Assembly (NCBI RefSeq): GCF_001411555.2
Contig: NC_049916.1
Coordinates: 10,133,945 to 10,197,944, forward strand
DNA: 64,000 bases
Source: Juglans regia
Lineage: Eukaryota; Streptophyta; Magnoliopsida; Fagales; Juglandaceae
Reading direction: 5' to 3'
Below, piece after piece: positions 34,856 through 46,269 of the stretch. Numbering within the stretch: position 1 is the first letter of the stretch; each line of letters opens with the position of its first letter. Below the pieces are notes generated by a model. The model did no database searches and was not told the DNA's origin. It saw nothing but the letters and a program-made list of their open reading frames with translations. The position numbers were made by a program, and so were the translations under genes.

Positions 34856-36534
34856 TGTTTGCATAAAAATATCTAAAGAAAATGGATGCCAAATAACCAT
34901 TCTGCAAGTGCACAGAATTGTAACAAGTAATAAAGTGTTTTAAAGAAAATGGATATCGAACCCACATGCGATAATTATGCTATTGAGTATTGAAATTGAC
35001 TAAATTAATTAATATTTGGAAACCAAATTTTGAAGAGTGGATTATCTAAATTAAACTGAAGAAAAGAATATTAAAATTAAGATTAAAAAATTAATAAAAA
35101 TAGATCTAGAGCATTTGACTTCACCTACCTAATCCCACGTAGTTTATTCTTATTATAGAATCCCAATTATCCAAACTTGATGATAAAAATCCCTTAACTA
35201 TTCAATATTTTCTCTCGAACAATACCAAAAATATCTCTAACTAATAACTCCATATCTCTATGTGAATTTAACTAATTGGAGACGCATTTAGTTCTTTGGA
35301 TTTTTCTTGAAAATCACACTAGTCGCTGTAAAGTATCTTTGCTTTCGCTCAACGAATGGTGTTTAATCCTAGAGCTTTAATAACAAATCACATCTCGGTC
35401 TCATTGCAATCCAAAAGATCGAACAATAGTTAGCTACAAAATTGTAAGCATTAAGAACAAAAAATAAACACTCAATTATGAAAATATTGAAAATAAAATA
35501 ACTTGGAATATCAACTGTGTGTTCAATGCTAGGCTACATCAAAACTCTAGAAAATAGAATTAGTTCATAATGAAATTAAAAAGAACAAATAAAACTGGTG
35601 TCTTTTGTTGGAGTAAACTCAAATAATAAACTCTGAACTATCGAAATGTAAACTCAGACTCTCTAAAACTCAAAACTAAAAATCAAATTAAGAACCAAGA
35701 TTCCCTATTCATCCCACAAGATGAGATTAAATAGATTTCAAAACTTAAATCCAGAAAGAAAATAAATGCGGCTACAATCTAGCCTAAAAGTCTGGAAAAT
35801 AGTTTTTAAAAATAGATGTTAACATAAAAGGAAATTATTCCAAAAATATCAGAATTATCTAAAATGGAAGATTCAGTGATATGCGGCTTGATTTGCAAAG
35901 TTTGGGAGGATTTGGTGGTCAACAGCAAATTAATCTTGGTTGGGAGGAATTATCCCATCGAGAAGATGCCGTGTGCACTGAATATAACTAGCATGGAGGT
36001 CACAAATGAACGGGCGTGGAGGTCACAAAGACCACAAGGCTCTCTCCTCACCTATCGAGTGGAAAGAGTCTTGACCGGGATGAAAGACTCATCTCACTTT
36101 TTCTAGTTGTTGTCCACGATGTTGTTTAGGTTGGTCTCTTAAGTTGGTCGTTTAGACTAGTCACCCAATCTAACCACCTAGCGCCTTTTCGCCAAATCTT
36201 CGCTCCTTTTGGTCGCAAGTTTTCTCGCCTATCGAGAAGTAAGTGTTCTTGCCTTTGGGTGAGAATAATCTCTTTGTTGCCCAAGGGACAAGGCTTCTCG
36301 CCCAAATCTCATCGGTTCTTTGTAGATCTCATTGCCTCTCATCGGTCTGGATCCATAATATCTTCTTTTGTACCAAAATGCTCTCATTTTGCACTAAATC
36401 TTCTCATTCCCTCAAATCCAAGAAATTAAATAAAAATATGTAGAAATAAAATAAAATCAATAGTATTGAAGGGAAAATGATATTTTTCATAAATAAAAAA
36501 AGTGATAAAAATCACATAAAAATATGACTTATCA
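34856..36534 (-). mobile_element. Tat/Athila-type LTR with PBS on one side and PPT on the other
   Basis: On the + strand it starts TGTTTGCATAAAAATATC and ends gacttatca. Read in element orientation it begins TGATAAGTCATATTTTTATG. The right neighbour (atagccccaaacttaagctttgctcg) is the reverse complement of a polypurine tract, and the left neighbour is the PBS. An LTR with internal sequence on both sides points to tandem or recombined copies. A 330-bp part near its start is repeated at about 37690-38021. Confidence 0.7.
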
Positions 36535-37689
36535 AATAGCCCCAAACTTAAGCTTTGCTCGCCGTCGAGCAAAGAAGAAAAGAAAAAACAATAAAAACAA
36601 GCATTGGTTTGATTCATAAAATTGATTGGCTCAAAGATTGTCTAAAGTCTATAATTCAAAGGAGTCATTCAAAATCAATTAAGTCCAAAAGTTAATTCAA
36701 AACTCAATTCCACTGTATTATCGATCCCCACATTCATGCATACCCATCATTCTCACTTCATCATTAGGTCCCCGGATAGTTTTCAAATTACTCTCCACTA
36801 ATGTAGAACATAAACTATCACCATGGATCAATAGGTCTTTATTAAGCTTGTAATGTAAGGCTAGGGTGAGGGTTACAAAGAAAAGGTAGGATTCAAACAA
36901 AGCAAGAGAACTTAAGTTCGAACACTAACAGAATAAATAGAGCATTCTCACTTCTAACACAAACATCTCTTCTCAATCTTTGTAAATCTCTCAACATACC
37001 TCTCTTTATTGCACTTTCAAGTATCTCTCTTTACCCCTCTATTCGGTAGGTCAGACAATTTTTTTTTTGTAGACATATTCCATACTTTTTTTTACTGCCT
37101 TTGTGGATGACTCTCATCGGCCATTTCTTGTTGGCCACACATTAGACGAGTTGACTTTTCACACCCCCAAACTTATGATTTTGATAATATTGCTATAATT
37201 ACTTTACTTGTAGACCTTCTCTCTCTTACCTTTCATGCTCTTGTGAGTCTGTGACTTTGTGTAAACTTAGTTCTCTTGAAAGGTAAGGATATATGTGTTT
37301 AGCCTTAAATAGGGTAGGGAATATGAGGTTTACACAAAAGAAAAATATAAGGCCAAAAAATATTTCAATAAAACTCAAAGGGGCGATTAGAGATAAAGAT
37401 AATAAACAGGTAAGTTTGAAAGGCTCAATCGGTCCAAAGAATGCCTTAATCATTTCCCTAGTAATATTTTGTCTCGGATTTCATCTCGAGTGTAATAAAA
37501 CAAATTCTAGAGTAAGTTGAGACCATACAAATTCATATAAAATTTCTCTAGGTACTCAAAACAATTAATGATCTGAAGAGGCATTTATTGAACGTAGAAA
37601 ATATCAAATTAAGTAAGATCAAGCGAAGAATTAACAACTAGATTAAGCAATATCAAATCAAGTAAAGATCAAGTAAAATTTCTCTAGTC
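36535..37689 (-). mobile_element. Decayed 3' internal region of the Tat/Athila-type element
   Basis: This DNA lies between the PPT (36538-36553) and the second LTR copy. No open frame has a recognised domain. It fits the long non-coding stretch between pol and the 3' LTR in these elements. Confidence 0.5.
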
Positions 37690-38021
37690 GCGCCTTCTGG
37701 TCGTGAGTTTCCTCACCTACCGAGAGGTAAGTCTTCTCGCCTTTGGGCGAGAAAAATATCTTTGCTGCCCATGGGACAAGGCTCATCGTCCAAATCTCAT
37801 CAGCTCTCTTCAGATCTCGCTGCCTCTCATCGGTTTGGATCTGTAGTCTCTTCTTTTGTACCAAAATGCTCTCATTTTGCACTAAATCTTCACATTCCTT
37901 CAAATCCAAGAAAATAAATAAAAATATGTAGAAATAAAATAAAATCAATAGTATTGAAGGGAAAATAATATTTTTCATAAATAAAAGAGTGATAAAAATC
38001 ATATAAAAATAACATTTATCA
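37690..38021 (-). repeat. Truncated second copy of the Tat/Athila-type LTR start
   Basis: The segment from ggtcgtgagtttcctcacctaccgag to aacatttatca repeats about 36205-36534 closely (shared gtaccaaaatgctctcattttgcactaaatctt). It is the other LTR's outer end, cut short at about 37690. Confidence 0.75.
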
Positions 38022-38382
38022 AAAGTCTAGCATAGGAAATCCACTTACCTGGATTTTTTAACTTTTCTAAACTTCCTACAACAGTACCGAACGAAAATCA
38101 ATTGTCACCTATAAAATAGACACGTAACTTACTTAAATTCCTAACTAGACACATATTTTGATATTAAAGCCTACAATACTAGAGTAACCTATTTATCTTT
38201 AAAATGTAAGGTTCTCGTATCGTTAAATATCATCACTTTCCAAATTAATCGATATTAACTTAATATAATATTATAACAAAATCTATTAAAGTAACTAGCA
38301 AAATTTCGTTTAATAAAATTAAAATTAAGGTTATTTACACTTTGCCCCCTCCAACTAGCAAAATTCTTGAACTTTAGTATAC
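38022..38382 (-). mobile_element. Possible continuation of the split Ty3 LTR
   Basis: cttacct, then atagacacgtaa, then AT-rich sequence resemble the 5310-5420 part of the antisense solo LTR. It starts exactly where the Tat/Athila LTR ends. The match is patchy. Confidence 0.4.
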
Positions 38383-39410
38383 CAGTCTTCTTTGCATAAT
38401 CACGTCAAGGAGGATGTGAGTGAGGATGAGGAGGAAGCAGAACCACGTCACCTTGGACTTAATGATCCATTTTGGAAAGAAGTGTTGAGTAGTGAGGATG
38501 AGTTGTATGACATTGATGTTAACATAGTGAAAACATCGAGGTCAAAGCCTGCACAACCAAGAAGCAAAGGTGTTGAGTCTCAAGTGACAGTTGATGATAA
38601 AGAGCCACAATCTTCCTCAGATGCTGAGGATGAGGAGGATGAAGGGAGGAGTCAGGATAGAAGTGGTCCAAGGTTGCCAAAGGAGGATGGCATAGGTATA
38701 AAATCCTCTTCTATTTTCTTGTTTATTATTTTAGTGTTCATTTTTCAGAACCTGCTAACAGTGCTTACTTTCACAATTAGCAAATAACTTATTTGATATG
38801 ACACCAAGTGACGTCCTTCAATCTCCTGTCTATAGTGGCAATGAAGGACATCATGATTTTAAGTTCCTTGAGTTTCAAGCAGTTGACTTGGAGAAGTCAA
38901 AAATATATGTTGGAATGAAGTTTGGATCTACAGCACAGTTTAGAGAGACAATAAGGAGGTTGAACCTAAATATAAGTAAGTCTATAAAGTTTGCAAAGAA
39001 TGATGGGGGAAAGGGTTACTGTTGTCTGCAATACCCCTAAATGTCCTAATCGAATTTATGGGTCTTGGATTAAAGGGCAACAAAATTTTCAGATAAAGTC
39101 TATGAATCCAAGACATGATTGTTGCAGGAGTTATAAGAACCTCATTGTCACATCATGATTCCAGCATAAGGAAGACTGTGTTCTTGGGGCAATCCTGGAA
39201 GGGGAGACATACAATTCAGAGTTGGTCAACTGCCACCCAACACCCAAGTGCCTCCTGCCAAGGTTAATGCATCAGTGCCACCCAACACCCAAATGCCACT
39301 TGCCAAGGCTAATGCATCAGTGCAGTAAGGTACGGGTGTAGAGTCATCTTCACATGTGGAGAGGATGAATGAAGATAAAAAGGGGAAACGAAAGCGACCA
39401 AACTGGTAAT
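38383..39410 (+). pseudogene. MuDR-type Mutator transposase, N-terminal part, internally deleted
   Basis: An acidic leader (HNHVKEDVSEDEEEAE...) to 38695 is followed by a probable intron (38696-38780, GT-AG) and then LFDMTPSDVLQSPVYSGNEG. Next is the MuDR DNA-binding domain (IYVGMKFGSTAQFRETIRRL, then IKFAKNDGG). A one-base shift near 39015 is needed to continue with TVVCNTPKCPNRIYGSW and FQIKSMNPRHDCCRSYKN. The DDE catalytic core is missing. The frame jumps to a proline-rich stretch made of two 45-bp units (39231-39320) and a basic end (KKGKRKRPNW, about 39376-39408). It cannot transpose by itself. Confidence 0.78.
39231..39320 (+). repeat. Two tandem 45-bp units in the MuDR remnant
   Basis: tgccacccaacacccaartg and the rest of the unit occurs at 39231-39275 and 39276-39320. 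It encodes a Pro-rich repeat. Confidence 0.75.
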
Positions 39411-39679
39411 ACTGACTTGTTGTTACTGTTATTGGAAAACTTTTGTTTTAATGGTCCATAGTTTACATTTTTGGTTTTATGGTGTTATGGTGACATTCCA
39501 ATTGAGGGATTTTGATATGTAGGGTGACATTATTATTAATTATTATCAACCCAGTAAGTTGTTGCCACAAAATTCACTCCATAACCAAATTACATACAAC
39601 AAGTGATGTTCAATACAACAATCAAATTCAAAACAACAACCACAGTCAATACACATCCCAAAAATTACATTAACCAATC
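39411..39679. other. Spacer between the MuDR remnant and the zf-GRF gene
   Basis: AT-rich sequence between two converging coding remnants. Nothing coding is recognised. Confidence 0.4.
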
Positions 39680-40271
39680 TTACGCTATCATCAAGTAATG
39701 GTGACCTTTATCAGCATGATGGGAACATTTCATGTAGATAACACCAACAACCAGAACAATTACAATGACACCACACCAAATGCAGTAAAAGTATTTCTTC
39801 GGCAAGTCTTTAGATTTTTCCTTCTCCTTATACAAAAGCTTTTGGATATGCTCCCTGCGCTCCCTCTCCATCACTAAGTTAGCCTCCAATTACGTAGATT
39901 TTTCCTTCAACTTATTGCATAACTCTTGGATATGCTCCATGCGCTCTCTCTCCATCACTAAGTTAGCCTCTAATTCGGACTTCTCAATCTTGAACTCACG
40001 ACTCCGTATCCGGAATCTATCTCGTAGCTGGCCAACGACATCTCCGCAAGTGGAGCAAAAATATCATCTTCCCAATCAAAAAATGTACAAAACCTGTCTC
40101 CACCCCCATGTTGACAACCAGGAGTCCAATATGGGCATCTCCAGAACTTCCTTTTGTAGTTATCATCCGTAGTTGACACTCCTAGACATGCCCGCAAATT
40201 GCAACGGCCAAAATGGGTCATCCAGTGGTGCTTTACCACCCCAGCTTGTGCTAGATGAACCAGTGGACATC
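39680..40271 (-). pseudogene. zf-GRF, coiled-coil, single-TM protein (Mutator-associated), frameshifted
   Basis: The reverse strand probably starts at an ATG near 40271 (MSTGSSSTSWGGKAPLDD, one frame). It then needs a shift to read CNLRACLGVSTTDDNYKRKFWRC and GDRFCTFFDWEDD, a GRF-type zinc finger (Cys, Cys, Cys and F-x-W). An 84-bp tandem repeat encodes two coiled-coil units with ELEANLVMERERxEHIQ. A stop (tta read as TAA) lies between the units at 39892-39894. The end has one hydrophobic segment, YCIWCGVIVIVLVVGVIYM, so the product was probably membrane-anchored. Small zf-GRF/coil/TM proteins of this kind are common in plant genomes; whether it travelled with the Mutator element is inference. 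Confidence 0.65.
39813..39974 (-). repeat. 84-bp tandem repeat inside the zf-GRF coiled coil
   Basis: gatttttccttc ... ctccatcactaagttagcctc occurs at 39813-39896 and again from 39897. The unit is 28 codons, so it keeps the frame and lengthens the coil by four heptads. Confidence 0.75.
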
Positions 40272-41042
40272 TTTCATAACCTGCTGAAATATGTCAGGAT
40301 TATGAGTGCATAAAGGAAACAGCCGAAAGAGAGGTTGATAATCCAAAAACTTTATGCTCTATAGAATTGAATCGATATTATTCTTTACAGACTACGACAG
40401 CTTTATACAAAAGGAGAAAAGAATCCTAACAAACTAAACTGAAACATTGTCTAGGCATGGTATCGAATCAATATCATGGCAAATAAACTGGAACATTGTA
40501 GAGCTACAATGTAAAATCATTTATAGCATTCTTGAGCTACATCAAGGAGGGAGATTTATTGTCAATACAAGTAATGGATTTATTGTGATGGAGAAATCAC
40601 TGAGGTATCTGCACTGGAGAAAGCAATTTGAATGAGACTTCTACCAAAAAACTCATCTGCAATGGAGTCGCTGACAACTCGAAGGGGACTGTTAGGGACC
40701 CCGGTCTTGTCCCTAACACTAAGGACCATGAGCTTGCCTTGGTGAGGATGATGACCGAGTGATCTTGCCAACTTGCTTGGCCTTTAACAATGGGATAGTG
40801 TTTGAGTGATGAAATGATGGAGATGATGATGGGTTTGGGTGTTCTAAGGGATGAAAAAGGGTGTTTGATGCTAAGTGGAATGGCTTGAAGGTTGCCCTTG
40901 ATGTTAGGGCCACTTGGAAGATGATTAGGGTTGGTATGGTGAAATGTAGCTAGAGTTTTGTGTGGTGGCCAATGATGATTTCGAAATTGGGAAGAGATGG
41001 ACTAGGGTTGGAGTCTTGGATGAGATGCTAGAGTTTGGAAAG
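40272..41042. other. Non-coding, retroelement-like
   Basis: At 40691 gttagggac is followed after nine bases by its inverse, gtccctaac, a small hairpin; tgttagggacccc may be an LTR-type edge. No gene seen. Confidence 0.35.
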
Positions 41043-41335
41043 TGTTTGAATGAGTCTAGGGTTGCTCATTGACTTTAGGGATTAGGAGATGGAATATAGG
41101 ATTTGAATATGGCAAGATAGGATTGAGATCTTTGGTTGACTTGAGTGATTGTAGGGAATGAGAGATTGGATATGGTAGATGAGATGGAGTTTGAATGAGT
41201 CAATTGTTGCTCCTTAACTTTAGGGATTGGCTAGGATAAGATAAGGAATATAGGATTTGGATTTGAATATGGCAAGAGGATAGAGTCTTTGGTTGACTAG
41301 GTCTATGGAAGGAGTTGAGAGATTTAAGGAATTGG
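41043..41335. repeat. Imperfect 146-bp tandem duplication
   Basis: gtttgaatgagtc...ttgctc...gactttaggga...gaatataggattt...gaatatggcaaga...tctttggttgact occurs from 41043 and again from 41189. No coding frame is shared. Confidence 0.65.
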
Positions 41336-41364
41336 ATGAGTGATTGGAATGAGTCAACTTGATC

Positions 41365-42131
41365 ATAAAAAGTTTGTGTCTTATACACATGTGATGCGTG
41401 ATATACAACGTACATAATTATAATTTCTAAATCTGAACATGATGCGGAACGGCATGATCGTATACTATGCTAGATGACATGTTTGCATAATCATGACATG
41501 CGAGATACATAAACACTAACTTTCTAGAATTGGCTTTAATAATAATATATCTAACTAACAGGTGATAATCTTAATTTGTGATAAAATTACTTACCTCACT
41601 GTACTACTTCTGAATCTCACTTCATGGTAGAATACTTAGGCGATATTCAATTCTATTAAAATAAGTCATGAAAACCTCAATTCTTAAAATCGATTTGCCT
41701 TCTTATAATTAACATAATCATTCAATCTTACAAGAAATCTAATGAATACTAATATCAATTAAATATTCTTAATATATATTTTTTATTTTCTAGTTATAAC
41801 TGTAGTATAATAGTTTTATCAAATCTGACAAAATAACAATAAAATTTCTTTTAGTTAAAGTTAATCATATTTAAAATTCAAATGATGGTTAAACTACTAT
41901 TATAATCTAACAATAATTTAAAACTAATAACATATTACAATTTAGATGGAAAAATATTTTTAATTAAATGTTTTAAATAACGTTGGAAACTCGTTACATA
42001 AAATATACTTAACCAAACTTAACGTACTAAAAATAAAATAAGACTCTTATTATTTACTACTAAATTCAGTTGTAAAAGTTAATATTCAATAATATAATTG
42101 AAAGCCTGAAATATTTTATGTAAAAATAAAT
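41365..42131 (-). mobile_element. Ty3-type LTR segment, cut by the full-length LINE
   Basis: 41370-41620 matches 5095-5330 of the solo LTR in NRPA2 intron 6 (tgtgtcttat, cgtacataattataat, ggctttaataataat, cttacctca). The AT-rich remainder fits the rest of the LTR. The LINE then interrupts it. Confidence 0.55.
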
Positions 42132-42144
42132 CTTTTGAGCTAAC
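42132..42144. repeat. LINE target-site duplication, left copy
   Basis: cttttgagctaac is identical to 47811-47823. It is directly followed by ccc and the T run of the LINE 3' end. Confidence 0.9.
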
Positions 42145-42159
42145 CCTTTTTTTTTTTTT

Positions 42160-45100
42160 TGAAAGGAAAACAATTTCATTGATACATCTTTCATTACAGA
42201 GTTTTTCACCTCATCAGGACCATCTTTTAACCATACTTTTTCACTTGCTTCCTTAATAGCTATCTTAGCTGCTGTGTGGGCAGCATTGTTTGTAGACCTA
42301 TGTACAAAAGCTAGTCTCCGAGCAGGATGAAGCTTCATCAGTTGCTGCAAGTCCTCTATCTACTGGCCAAGCCACGAGTTATCTTCACTTTTGGAAGTGA
42401 CTGCATTTATGACAACTTTGGCATCCCCTTCTAAGATTACTTGATTCAATCCTAACTCAATGCAGAATTCCATGGCTCTGTGAAGAGTAGAGATTTCTGC
42501 TTGGAATGCAGAGAGGACATGCACCTTAGGGGCTGTTAGGCTCGCTTGTAAACCCCCTTCAGAGTCCCTCATTATGATCCCCATCCCCATTCTGTTCTTG
42601 TCTTTGTCAAAAGCTGCATCAAAATTCACTTTAAAGAAAGGCCACTTAGGTGGCTGCCAAGACTGACTAGGTCCTCTCCCTCAATTCCTTGCTGCTCTAT
42701 TACTGTTGTTAAGATTGATCTCCTTAAGCAAAGATAGGTCTGCCTGAGCCATAGCAACAATTGTAGCAAGGTTCTTGAACTGATTTTGAAAAGTATACGC
42801 ATTCCTTCTAGCCCATATATGGTAGAACAAGACTGCAGCCAGCTCAATGCTTTCCTGGTTCAGTTCCCCAGTCATCTCTCCCCAAAGCTATTGGAAGTCA
42901 GGATAAAATCTTTTCCATTTCCTAAACAAACTGTTCTCTCCACCCCAAACACTTACTGCTGCAGGACAAACCCATAAAGCATGCATTGTTGTTTCATTCT
43001 CTCTTGCACAAATTGGACACAAATTACTCTCAACAATGTTCTTCTTGAGCAGACTGTCTTTTGTAGGAAGTATGTTGTTAAGGCATTTCCGTATGAGTAG
43101 TTTGACCTTGGCAGGGACTTCTAATTGCCAAAGGTCTTTCCACATCGAATTGTTTCCCCCACCTGTTGAAGGTTCCCCTGAGCTCTTGTTTCACAGTTTG
43201 GTTTCTAGAAAATAAGCACTTTTGACAGAGAAGTTTCCTTTTTTTGAACCAGCCCAAATCCTTCTGTCACTTGCCCCTCTTCTGCTAATAGGTATAGAAT
43301 AGATGAGCTTTCCTTCTTCTTCCTTAAAGATTGTTTCCACTAGGTCTATCTTCCAAGAACTACTATCTTCATCAATCAATGCATCCACTATGGTCTCAAT
43401 GTCCAAAGTGTTGATAGGAGTTTGAACCTGGAAGGTCACAGGTCTTGGAAGCCACTTGTCCTTCCAGATTCTTATGCCTATTCCATTACCCACCCTCCAA
43501 ACCAACCCCTCCTTTAATAGCCCCAAGCTTAACCAAAGGCTCCTCCATATAAAAGATGGTGATCCTTTTAGCGTAGCATCCATTACATCATAGTTTGGAA
43601 AGTATTTTTGCTTGAAATTTCGAGAGTCCAGGGAGTGAGGACCTCTTATCATTCTTCATGCTTGTTTTGCTAGAAGAGCTCTATTAAAGTTGCAGAGATC
43701 CCTAAAACCCAAGCCCCCTTAGATTTTTACTGAACCCATATACTTCCAAGTTTTCCAGTGAATCCCTTTACCATCTCCTTTATGACACCACCAAAACTTG
43801 GCCAAGAGTGTTTCAATTTCTTTTAAGAGTAATACTCACATCTTAAACACACTCATAGAGTAAGCTGGAATTGCCTGCAACACACTCTTGATAAGCACTT
43901 CCTTCCCAGCTGAGGATAAGAACTTAGTTTTCCAGCTATTGATTCTTTTCCAAATCTTCTCCTTTAAGCTTATGAAAGTATCATATTTTGACCTTCCTAC
44001 AACAATAGGGTGACCAAGATATCTATTATAATTATTGCACCTCGATCCATTCACTTGCTACAAAATGAAATCCTTTGTTTCCACCTTGGTGTTTGAGTTG
44101 AAAAACACACTACTTTTTTCTTTATTTAAAGTTTGGCCCGATGCTTTCTCATATTGAATCAAAATTTCATAAACCTGGTACCACTCCACCAATTTTGCTC
44201 TACAAAAAATTACATAGTCATCAGCAAAGAGTAAGTGGTTGATTCTCAGTTCACCTCGAGTCACTGCCACTCCCTTGAAAAGACCACTTGATTCAGCCTT
44301 GTACAGGAGAGAACTGAGACCTTCTGCACAAATCAGAAATAGATAAGGTGACAAGGGGTCACCTTGTCTCAGTCCTCTCGAAGGAATGATGGTCTCCCCT
44401 GGTTCCCCATTAATGATAGTAGAATAAGAAACTAACTTAACACACGCCATCATTAAATCAGTCAATTTCTTACCAAAACCCAGCTTAAGCAACAAAGCCC
44501 TCTAAAAAGTCTCATTCAACCCTATCGTAAGCCTTAGACATATCTAACTTTATGGCCATCGACCTTTCCCTTCCTTTCTGTTTTGATTGCATAGTATGGA
44601 GTAGCTCATAAGCTACCATAATATTGTCAGTTATGAGTCTATTGGGGATGAAAGCACTCAGGTTCCACATGATCACCTTGTCCAAAACACATTTCATTCT
44701 ATTTGCCAAAGCTTTTGAGATCAATTTGTAGATAACATTACAAAGAGAAATTGGTTGAAATTCATGTATTGAGTTAGGGGAGTTTACCTTGGGAATTAAA
44801 GCTATATGAGTATGATTTTAAGGATTCCAAGACAGCTTGAGATACATCCTGGCCCACTATCTTCCAATGTTCTTGGTAAAAATCTGCACTGAACCCATCA
44901 GGTTCTGGGGACTTGAAAGGGACATTTGCTTTAGTGCCTCCTCCACTTCTTTCACTGTAAAGTCCCTCTCTAACATGTCTAGCATTTCAGTTGTGATCCT
45001 TTGTTCTACCCCTTGAAGACACTGTATAATGCAAGCTGAGTTAGGCTGTGTAGATTTGAATACTGCATAAATGTATCTTTTAAAGCCTGTAGCTATTTCT

Positions 45101-46211
45101 GCCTTCTCCCTCAATTTTGTACCATCCATATCCACAACTCTTTTTATGGTGTTTTTTTTCCTTCTCTGGTTCACACATGCATGGTAATACTTTGTATTTC
45201 TGTCTCCCCCAATCAACCAATGTCTCTTAGCTCTTTGTCTCCACCATGTATCTTCTTGGTTCAATAGAAAAACGAGCTCTTGTTGTACCTGTTTTTGTTC
45301 TTGTATGTTACCAGGTCCTTCTATTTTCTGTAGCATGCTTAAGAGCTATGTCTTTTCCCTGATAGCTTTGGTTCTCTCCCTTTCTAACTTCCTGTTCCAC
45401 TTTTTTAACCCTTTCTTTGTTGATTCCAGCTTACTTATCACCCTTTCCAAACCTCTCCCCCTCCCATTGTTGCTTTGCCAAGCTTCAGAAACTGCTACAT
45501 TACAACCCTCCTCCTTATTCCAACTTGCCCCATACTTGAAGGAAGAATGAAAGTTGCGAACTAAGCACCTCTCAATACTGCATTGTAGAAGTATTGGGCT
45601 ATGATCAAAACAAATAGCTGGTAAGGTCTCCACTGACTATTCAGAGTACTTTCTTTTCCATAAAGCATTAGTTATAGCTCTATAGAGTCTTTCTTTTGTG
45701 AAAGTCCCATCTTCATGACAGTTACACCAAGTGAATTTATTACCTATCCATCCTAGATCGTAAGGATTCCCCTCCTCCATCATGTGCCTAAACATGCCCA
45801 TTAGTCTCTTCCTTATACAACACCTCATTAAAGTCTCCTATAACTCCCCATCCCCCTTCCATAGGCTTGAAGGATGATAATAAATCCCTAGTCTGTCTCC
45901 TTAAGTTTGATGTTGGGTGCCCATTGTTCATCATTCACTATCACGTTAATGTGATTTTGTGAATAATTAACTAACTCTACTAGGTCCTCCTGTTTCCATA
46001 AGAGCATAAGCCCTCCACTTCTTCCTATTGCTTCCACCACAATACAACCATTAAACTTGAACTTCTTTGCAACCCTTTGAGCTTTTACATATGACAACTT
46101 GGTCTCCATGATAAAGACCAAATCGGGCTTCTCGTCCTTTACCAGCAGGCAAAGGCTTTGAACTGTTCGGAGGTTCCCAAGCCCCCGATAGTTGCAACTT
46201 AGAATTCTCAT
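42160..46211 (-). pseudogene. LINE ORF2 (endonuclease-RT-RNase H), decayed
   Basis: In reading order: AP endonuclease start MRILSCNYRGLGN (46211; the usual Trp is Cys) with METK; the rest of the endonuclease to about 45346. RT starts about 45336 with LIGGDRNTKYYH, then FIPNRLITDNIMVAYELLH and KLDMSKAYDRVE (44512-44724). LRQGDPLSPYLFLICAEGLS and the catalytic FADD box (HLLFADDYVIF) lie within 44058-44495, and YLGHPIVVGRSK at about 44000. The thumb/linker is 43191-43652. zf-RVT (CPICARENETTMHALWVCP) is 42888-43145. RNase H (NFDAAF, FQAEISTLHRAMEF, LEGDAKVV) is 42360-42629 with its end at 42160-42350. At least nine frame breaks or stops separate these blocks. The RNase H frame runs into the poly-A tail without a stop. 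It once drove reverse transcription at nicked DNA and is now dead. Confidence 0.88.
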
Positions 46212-46269
46212 AGTACCTGGTGGGGCTGACTCGCAGCCGTCGCCATTTCCAAAGGAGAAACTCTGTCAT

